The notes under the pieces were generated by a model that worked only from the letters and a program-made list of their open reading frames with translations, was not told the origin of the DNA and did not search any database. A program made the translations under genes and the position numbers. From Sphingomonas xinjiangensis (lineage in GTDB: Bacteria > Pseudomonadota > Alphaproteobacteria > Sphingomonadales > Sphingomonadaceae): DNA of 64,000 nucleotides. Below are positions 58,180-64,000 of the stretch, piece after piece. How positions within the stretch are numbered: the stretch's first letter is position 1; the number at the start of each line of letters is the position of its first letter. The stretch lies in NCBI RefSeq assembly GCF_014199255.1, contig NZ_JACIJF010000004.1, positions 354,597-418,596 of the forward strand, read 5' to 3'.

Positions 58180-58185
58180 CCTTCG
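58180..58185. repeat. Target-site duplication, right copy
   Basis: CCTTCG follows the right inverted repeat and matches the left copy. Together they bracket the 2.3-kb insertion. Confidence 0.75.
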
Positions 58186-58587
58186 TTTCTGGGTCGAGGA
58201 TGGGCGTTTCCGCCGCGCGTTTCGCGTCATGGCGGCACCACCGAAATGGCGCAGGGCGACGGCGACATCGAACAAAGCCTGTTCGTGCTGATGTCCACTT
58301 GGCCCGGCGAACGGGTGATGGTGCCCGATTATGGCTGCGATTTGCAGCGTTTCGTGTTCGCCGACCTCACCCGCACCATGCTGACCGAGCTGTGTGAGGC
58401 AGTGCGCGTGGCCATCATACGCTGGGAGCCGCGGATCGACTTGCTCGACGTGGAGGCGACGCCCGATCTGCTCGACTCTGCGCTGCTGCGGATCGGCATC
58501 GCCTATCGCGTGCGCGCAACTAACACACGGAATAACCTGGTTTTTCCATTCTATCGCAACGAGGGTACGCTGGTGCGTCAGCCATGA
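58180..58587 (+). pseudogene. gp25-like baseplate gene, 3' fragment (Pvc9-like)
   Basis: The frame continues from the left fragment as PSFLGRGWAFPPRV and then IEQSLFVLMSTWPGERVMVP, the signature of GPW/gp25 baseplate proteins. It ends NLVFPFYRNEGTLVRQ. Without the element the gene would be 140 residues. An in-frame ATG at 58246 could give a shortened product lacking the first 27 residues, but no ribosome site is clear. The baseplate gene is probably inactive. Its stop overlaps the next gene by 4 bp. Confidence 0.85.
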
Positions 58588-61500
58588 CCGAAGGGGGCCT
58601 CATCACTCGCTGGACCCACCAGCGCGACCGCCAGGTCCGTTTCGCACCCGACGTTTTCCGCGTCGACAAGATGCTGGCCGCCACTGCCCACCACGCCGCC
58701 ACCGTCCCCTTCCACGACGAAGACGGAAACCTCTCGGGCAACTGGGATCAGATCCTGGGCGCCGACCAAAGTTTCGCCCTGGCCCTCCTCGCCACCGCCG
58801 ACCTCCCCGAACGCGGCAAACCCCTTGCCCAAGCAATCGCCCAAGCCCGCGCAGCCAAGCCCAACGAAGCAAGCCAGCGGATCACCACCCTGGTGGAATC
58901 CATGCTCCGCCTCGCCCGCGATCTCGATGAATGGCTCGCCCCAGCCCAGACGGGCGGCAGGATGGACCGCGGCTGGGCGCATGGCCTCGCCGAAAGCGCG
59001 CTCGACCAGGTGCTCGCCCCCCAGCTCCAGCGCCTGTTCGATCAGGTCGCCGACGCTGAAGAAACCAGATTGGTGGCCACCACGTGGTGGGAGTGCGACG
59101 CCGAGCCCTGGAAAGCCACGGTACGCGAAGGTGAGGTTCGCGGCATTTCACGCGCCGTGGAACGCGCCTGGGCGCAGCGACTGATCCACGAACTCGCCGA
59201 AACGGCGGATGGGTTCCTGGAAGACATGGCTGGCGCCAGCACGCGCGCGGCTGCGGCATTGGAGGAACGGCTGCGGAGCGGTGCGCATGAGGGCCATGCC
59301 GCACTGATCATCGCGTTCCTGGAGATATTTCGCCACGCCCAAGTCGAGCTTGGCACGCTGCCTGAGCGAGTGCTCGATTATTGGCTGGATCAGCTCGGCG
59401 CCGAACCCACGCCCGCGCGACCAGACCGGGTGTTGCTTGCCGCGGTGCCACGCCCGGGCGCGCGGCCTGAAGTGCCAAAGGGTTTGATTATTCCGGCAGG
59501 CAAGGACGCCGTCTTCGTCGCCGAAGAGCGATTGGCGGTGACCGGCGCCAAGATCGTCGAGTTGCGTGTCTGGGCGAGCGACGGACTATCGGTATCCAGA
59601 GCGGCTCCTGACGAGCGCGGCGTGTTCGCCGAACCTGTGACGGAACCGGCACTGCCAGTGGTGATGTTGACCTCACCCGCGCTTGCCCTGTCCGGAGGTA
59701 CGCGACGGCTCCAAGTGCGATTGGATTGCGCGAGCACACCAACTCTTCCCGAAGGCGTGACGGTGGCGGTCTCGACCGCGTCCGGTTGGGTGGACGTAGA
59801 CCCATGCTGGGCCGTCGAAGGCGACTTCCTGCTGCTGTCCGTACTGCTCCCCGACGCCTTTCCGCCGATCGTACCGCAGGCCGAAATGGGCAGCCCGGCG
59901 CTGATGCTGACCGCGCGCGCTGCGGTTCCGGTGCAGATAGATCGGGCATCGGTTCAAGTGAGCGTGCGAGACGTTCCTGGACTGGTGGTAAGCACGTCAG
60001 CAGGTCAGGCGAGCGAAACCGCCGCGGCGCCCTTTGGAACGCCGCCCTTTGCCGGAGGGTGGCTGCGGATCGATCATCCTGCGCTGGCGGGTCCGCCGCT
60101 CGAGCGGCTAGTTCTGCGGTTCGAATGGGCGAGCGTCCCCACGGGCGAACTGGGCTTTGCCAGTCACTATCACGGCTATGTGGTCGACGACGAAGGTCAT
60201 CTGCTCGACCAAACGCCATACGATAACGCAGCGTTCACGGTAACGCTGAAGGCGCCGGTGCCAGGTTGGGACGCAACCCGGCAGCTGCCCTTATTCGCGC
60301 CGGCAACTCTGGGATGCGCCCTGCCCGTGGCCGCCGTCCCGCCTCCCGACATCCTCAGCGCCAGCTTCGACGATGCACCGACGCTTATGCCCGCGGAAGG
60401 CCGAGTTGCGACGAACAGCTGGCTCGCAGCATCGGGGGCGAGCGGCGTTACGGATGCGGATCATGTGCTGGTCACGCTGGCGTCGCCGCTGGAGGCATTC
60501 GGGCACAGCCTGTTTGCGGCCAATGTCCAGTGGGCAACCGAGGCGATCGCGCGCACCGAGATGCCCGGGCGGCGGCCGGGTCTGATCCGGCGCTTGCTGC
60601 GGGCGCTGCTGGGGCTGCCGAAGACCATCGGCGCGAAATTGAGCGCGCGTCAGTCGGTAAAGCCTGATCCCGTTCAGGATGCAATCCCGATCGTGCTGCC
60701 CAATCCGCCGTTCCAGCCGATGCTGTCGCGCATCTCGCTCGATCATGCCGCGGCGGCTCAGCCCCTGACGATGTTCCATGTGCCGCCGTTGGAGGCGCCG
60801 ACAAAGGCCGGCGCAGGCCCACTATTTCCCACGCCCTTGGTCCAATCCGCATTGGAAGTGGTGATCGATGATATAGGAGCGGCAACAGCGCTTACGCTGC
60901 TGTGGCAGGTGGGCTCGGCGGGGAGTCCGCCGGGCTGGTGGTATCTGAGTCTCCAGGGGTGGGCGCCATTGCCCGCGCTCGAAGACGGCACAGCGGGGCT
61001 GAGCGCATCGGGCATCTTGCGCGTGACCGTGCCGGCCGACATCGCGCCGGGCGCATTTCGGATGCAGGCGCGGTTCACGGGCGCACTTCCCAAGATAGTG
61101 GCGGTGCTGCCCGATGCTTTTCCCGCGCATCGGTCTTCCTACGGCACCAGCGCGCTCCAAACAGTGGCTGCCGGCACGATCACCGAAGCTGTCAGTTTGC
61201 AGAACGTCACCGCACTGGTGCAGCCGATGCCCAGCACGGGCGGAGCACCGCGGGAAGCGGATGAGGCAGTTCGCGCACGCGTCATCGAGCGGGTTCGCCA
61301 TGGCGGCCGGGCGCAATCGCGTTGGGATATCGAGCGGATGGTGCTCACGGCTTTTCCGGAAATCGTACGCGTTCGCGTCGTGCCCGGTAGCGCAGGCGTA
61401 ACGGTGTTGGTGGAAGCAGACGCGCAGATGCGGGCGGCCATCGCAGGATGGCTCAACGAGCGGGCAAGCCCGTTCGCGAAGATCGCCGTTACACGTCCCC

Positions 61501-61781
61501 TATCAGTTCCGGTCGATGTGTCGGCCGAGCTGGCAGGTGCTGGCGACATTGCCGCCGTCGAGCGCGCGGTGCGGGCCCTGATCGAGGACGAACTGTCGCT
61601 CGACGACCTGGCCGGGGCGGAGGAAGTACGTGCTGCGATACTGCGCCTGTTGCTGGCGCACCCAGAGGTGCAGACAATCGAGAGGCTGCGCGTTTCTTTG
61701 GGAGAAGGCTTCAGCCCCTGGCGGGTTCCAGTGGCCGGCACAATCAGTATCGCGGCGGTCGAGGGGGCTACCCAATGGTAG
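58584..61781 (+). CDS. Large baseplate protein (Pvc11-like, gp6/J fold)
   Basis: The 1065 residues comprise an N-terminal helical domain (about 1-270), a beta-rich middle (about 280-860) and a C-terminal baseplate J/gp47-like core (about 890-1050). The core contains READEAVRARVIERVRHGGR, RWDIERMVLTAFPEIVRVRV and PVDVSAELA. It forms the wedge of the baseplate. The length is usual for Pvc11. Begins inside the gp25 stop and overlaps the next gene by 7 bp. Confidence 0.88.
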   Translation: MTEGGLITRWTHQRDRQVRFAPDVFRVDKMLAATAHHAATVPFHDEDGNLSGNWDQILGADQSFALALLATADLPERGKPLAQAIAQARAAKPNEASQRITTLVESMLRLARDLDEWLAPAQTGGRMDRGWAHGLAESALDQVLAPQLQRLFDQVADAEETRLVATTWWECDAEPWKATVREGEVRGISRAVERAWAQRLIHELAETADGFLEDMAGASTRAAAALEERLRSGAHEGHAALIIAFLEIFRHAQVELGTLPERVLDYWLDQLGAEPTPARPDRVLLAAVPRPGARPEVPKGLIIPAGKDAVFVAEERLAVTGAKIVELRVWASDGLSVSRAAPDERGVFAEPVTEPALPVVMLTSPALALSGGTRRLQVRLDCASTPTLPEGVTVAVSTASGWVDVDPCWAVEGDFLLLSVLLPDAFPPIVPQAEMGSPALMLTARAAVPVQIDRASVQVSVRDVPGLVVSTSAGQASETAAAPFGTPPFAGGWLRIDHPALAGPPLERLVLRFEWASVPTGELGFASHYHGYVVDDEGHLLDQTPYDNAAFTVTLKAPVPGWDATRQLPLFAPATLGCALPVAAVPPPDILSASFDDAPTLMPAEGRVATNSWLAASGASGVTDADHVLVTLASPLEAFGHSLFAANVQWATEAIARTEMPGRRPGLIRRLLRALLGLPKTIGAKLSARQSVKPDPVQDAIPIVLPNPPFQPMLSRISLDHAAAAQPLTMFHVPPLEAPTKAGAGPLFPTPLVQSALEVVIDDIGAATALTLLWQVGSAGSPPGWWYLSLQGWAPLPALEDGTAGLSASGILRVTVPADIAPGAFRMQARFTGALPKIVAVLPDAFPAHRSSYGTSALQTVAAGTITEAVSLQNVTALVQPMPSTGGAPREADEAVRARVIERVRHGGRAQSRWDIERMVLTAFPEIVRVRVVPGSAGVTVLVEADAQMRAAIAGWLNERASPFAKIAVTRPLSVPVDVSAELAGAGDIAAVERAVRALIEDELSLDDLAGAEEVRAAILRLLLAHPEVQTIERLRVSLGEGFSPWRVPVAGTISIAAVEGATQW

Positions 61782-63535
61782 AGGGCATCGCGGTACTCCC
61801 ACGCAACCCGGTGCTGTCACCGGTACAAGACTATGTCTCGCTCAAGGCCGAAGCGATCGGGGCGGTCCAGCGTCTATGCAGCGATTGGACCGATTTCAAC
61901 GCCCATGATCCCGGCCTAACGCTGATCGAACTGCTATGCTTCGCGATCACCGATCTGGGATACCGTGTCAGGCTCCCTGTCGAAGAACTGCTCGGTGCCT
62001 GCGCCAAAAGCCTGGCGCGCCCGGCACTGTTCGCGGCACCGCCGGTAACCGCCTATGATTTCCGGCGGCTGCTCCTTGATCGGGTGGAAGGACTCGGCAA
62101 CACCTGGCTCACCCCCGGGGGCGCGACGGGGTTGTATGATGTCCGCCTGCAAGCAGCATTGCCGCTGCCCGGCGTGCACCCCGATGCTCGGCCATCCTAT
62201 CGCCGGCTGACCGAACGTGCGCGGCGCGTGTGGGAACGGCATCGTCCATTGTCCGAAGATATCGGGTCGATCCGGCTCTTGGAGCCGAGGCGCACCGTGG
62301 TGCGCGCACGCGTTCGGATCGAGCATGGCACCCAAGCCGAGAGCGTGTTGGCACAGGTGCTGTTCCGGATCGCACTGACACTTGCACCCGAACCGCGGCG
62401 TTCCCACCCGCCGGAACGAGAGACCTCGGGGACGCTGTGGGACAGCCCGATCATGCTGAACGGGTGGATCGCACCGGGGGAGTTGGGAGACAAACCCTGC
62501 CTAATAGAACACGATCAGATTTGGGACCGGATCGTCGACGTTCCGGGCGTGCTGGGCGTCGACGACCTGCGCCTCTGGGTGAAGGGAATAGGTACCAGTT
62601 CGCGCATCGAGGTCGCCCCCGAGGAATATTTGTGCTTCGACGGCGGTTTTAAAGAAGCCGCACTGCCGATCAAAGTAGAGCGCGATGGGAAGCGGTGCAG
62701 CATCGATCATGGCGAGGTGCTGCGGCGACTGATCCGCCTGTGGACCGCGCATCGCACGCGGTACCCGTTCAAAGATCGGGATCAAAATGCGTCGGGCGTC
62801 GCGTCTACCAAGCCCCGTACCCTTGCAAATTTCTCGCCGTTGGGCCCGCAGCTACCACGCGTGTATGGGCTTTCGAGCGGCGTGCCAGAAGCTGCGACCG
62901 CGCGGCAGTTGCAAGGCTTTCTGTCGCTTTTTGAAGCGCCGATGCGGCAATTCTGCCGGCAGATCAGCGAGCTCGGGACCCTCGATTCGCAAGGCAGTCA
63001 AGGCGAACCGCATTGGCTGGACCTGCTGCTTGCGCTGCGCGGCGTAGCGCCGCCACCGGCAGCTCTGTTCGATGCGCGCCGGAAGAACGTCAGGCGGGCG
63101 CTGCTGGAGGCGCATGGAGCCTTGGCGCAGCGGCGCGGGCGCGGATTCGATCCGGAAGCGCGCGGGGGTCCCCGGCGGCTTGCCGGACCTGAATTGCGAA
63201 TGCGGCTGATGCTGGGTGAAACGGTGCGTATCACGCTTGTCGAGCACGTGATGCTGCGGCAGCGCGTGGGAAAGAGCGGCAACGATGATCACAGCATGAC
63301 GGTGAGCGCCGTCATCGCTGGTGCCGAGGCGGATCGCGCACGGATCACTGCGATACTGCGTGATGAAGTTCCCGCTTATATCGGCCTGCGCCTTCATTTC
63401 TGGGAGGGACCACGCTGGCGGCGCTTCCACCATGTTCATCGTCTGTGGCGTTCGGCGCTGCGACTGGGCGAGTTGCACGCAGCCGATGAGTTGGCCGTGC
63501 AGCTGAGAGGCCTGCTGGAAGACCCGGTGGGATGA
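61775..63535 (+). CDS. Baseplate protein (Pvc12-like)
   Basis: The 586 residues include CSDWTDFNAHDPGLTLIELL (about 35-54), then CFAITDLGYR, the opening found in Pvc12 and in related J-like baseplate proteins. ALPLPGVHPDARPSYRRL and a beta-rich C-terminal half follow. It probably forms the outer baseplate with the Pvc11-like protein. The start ATG 61775 is inside the previous stop region; the next gene begins in its own stop (ATGA). Confidence 0.85.
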   Translation: MVEGIAVLPRNPVLSPVQDYVSLKAEAIGAVQRLCSDWTDFNAHDPGLTLIELLCFAITDLGYRVRLPVEELLGACAKSLARPALFAAPPVTAYDFRRLLLDRVEGLGNTWLTPGGATGLYDVRLQAALPLPGVHPDARPSYRRLTERARRVWERHRPLSEDIGSIRLLEPRRTVVRARVRIEHGTQAESVLAQVLFRIALTLAPEPRRSHPPERETSGTLWDSPIMLNGWIAPGELGDKPCLIEHDQIWDRIVDVPGVLGVDDLRLWVKGIGTSSRIEVAPEEYLCFDGGFKEAALPIKVERDGKRCSIDHGEVLRRLIRLWTAHRTRYPFKDRDQNASGVASTKPRTLANFSPLGPQLPRVYGLSSGVPEAATARQLQGFLSLFEAPMRQFCRQISELGTLDSQGSQGEPHWLDLLLALRGVAPPPAALFDARRKNVRRALLEAHGALAQRRGRGFDPEARGGPRRLAGPELRMRLMLGETVRITLVEHVMLRQRVGKSGNDDHSMTVSAVIAGAEADRARITAILRDEVPAYIGLRLHFWEGPRWRRFHHVHRLWRSALRLGELHAADELAVQLRGLLEDPVG

Positions 63536-63720
63536 GCAATGGCGCGGTTATTGAAGCGGAGATTGCCTGGTTCGGGCGAGTCCTCCGGCGGCGACTTGAC
63601 CTGCACGCCTTGGAAGTGCCGGGCGACGTGCTCGCCGAATTCCCACCGCCCGAGCTTTCCCCCGCCCTGCCTTATGCCGAAACGGTCTTATACCAGCTTG
63701 CGTTGAGGTTGACTCACGAA
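63532..63720 (+). pseudogene. AAA ATPase of the injection system (Pvc15-like), N-terminus only
   Basis: The frame starts MSNGAVIEAEIAWFGRVLRR and includes EFPPPELSPALPYAETVLY, which matches the N-terminal region of the ATP-binding protein (Pvc15 class) of contractile injection systems, from memory. After about 53 codons it enters sequence belonging to an IS630-type element (from about 63691), so the ATPase is truncated. The rest would lie beyond the window, past the element. Confidence 0.65.
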
Positions 63721-64000
63721 GGAGATTCCCAAGGCGGTGAAAGTCTGAATCATTGGCGTCCTGCATCAGGAGGACGCGATGATGGGACAGGCGATCGGCT
63801 TGCGGGAGGATTTCGACGGATCGGCGTTGCGGCGCCTGGCACGTTTGTCGAAGAGCGCGCCCCAGGCGCGGCGGTTACTGGCCCTGGCACAGATCTATGA
63901 TGGGGGTAGCCGGAGCGAGGCGGCAAGGATTGGCGGCGTTACCCTGCAGATCGTGCGCGATTGGGTAATGAGGTTCAATGCCCGCGGCCCTGACGGGCTG
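63691..64000 (+). mobile_element. IS630-family element, left part
   Basis: The transposase start is preceded by about 90 bp of leader. The exact end is not fixed; IS630 elements insert at TA, and a TA lies at 63689-63690 with another at 63691-63692. The right end is outside the window. Confidence 0.65.
63782..64000 (+). CDS. IS630-family transposase, N-terminal part
   Basis: Seventy-three codons are visible, open to the right edge. RLARLSKSAPQARRLLALAQ, then IYDGGSRSEAARIGGVTLQI and VRDWVMRFNARGPDGL are the winged-helix N-terminus of IS630-type transposases. AGGAGG precedes ATG 63782 by 8 nt; ATG 63779 is an alternative. The catalytic domain lies outside. Confidence 0.9.
   Translation, partial: MGQAIGLREDFDGSALRRLARLSKSAPQARRLLALAQIYDGGSRSEAARIGGVTLQIVRDWVMRFNARGPDGL

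Overview
The window is high-GC DNA with an alphaproteobacterial, Sphingomonas-like gene content. The flagellar set is of the FlbD/FlbT type, the xylose genes closely resemble Caulobacter xylXBC, and the flagellar gene order is alphaproteobacterial. The genus is inferred from gene content only.

Positions 1-30400 hold most of a flagellar system. On the left is an SBBP-repeat protein cut by the window edge (minus strand), then fliG-fliH, fliF-fliN-flbD, flhA, fliK and flgD (plus). Next come a candidate small RNA, an unknown gene, flagellin and flgF-flgG-flgA-flgH (minus). These are followed by fliL-fliM-DUF6468-motE-like (plus), a second FliL-like protein (minus), a membrane-peptide/repeat-protein pair (plus), flgL, flgK and flgE (minus), flbT-fliI-fliJ-transglycosylase (plus) and a sigma-70-family factor (plus). 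Many of the intergenic regions share a box close to CTCCTATAAT. In three divergent intergenic regions this box is the palindrome CTATAATAG. I see no -24/-12 sigma-54 promoter in the leaders I inspected. The resident FlbD has lost the GAFTGA loop and the Walker B aspartate. Together these suggest that flagellar transcription here no longer depends on sigma-54.

Positions 30400-43300 hold a small unknown gene, a mycobacterial-type thymidylate kinase and a xylose oxidation operon (xylX, xylB, xylC). After these come a trypsin-like autotransporter, a sugar/proton symporter, a LacI-family regulator with two matching candidate operators, a P-loop kinase and an ArsR regulator with a candidate operator. 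Positions 43300-47800 hold an AlkB-like dioxygenase and a large hybrid histidine kinase.

Positions 48263-63720 hold an extracellular contractile injection system (PVC/Afp-like): a DUF4255 protein, an unknown protein, sheath, two tube proteins, DUF5908, a LysM hub protein, a VgrG-like spike, PAAR, gp25, two large baseplate proteins and the start of an AAA ATPase. The system is interrupted twice. A 2.3-kb IS1182-type element carrying an unrelated passenger gene sits in gp25, flanked by a CCTTCG duplication whose removal restores a perfect gp25 frame. An IS630-family element interrupts the ATPase and runs off the right edge. No tRNA, rRNA or CRISPR array was seen.
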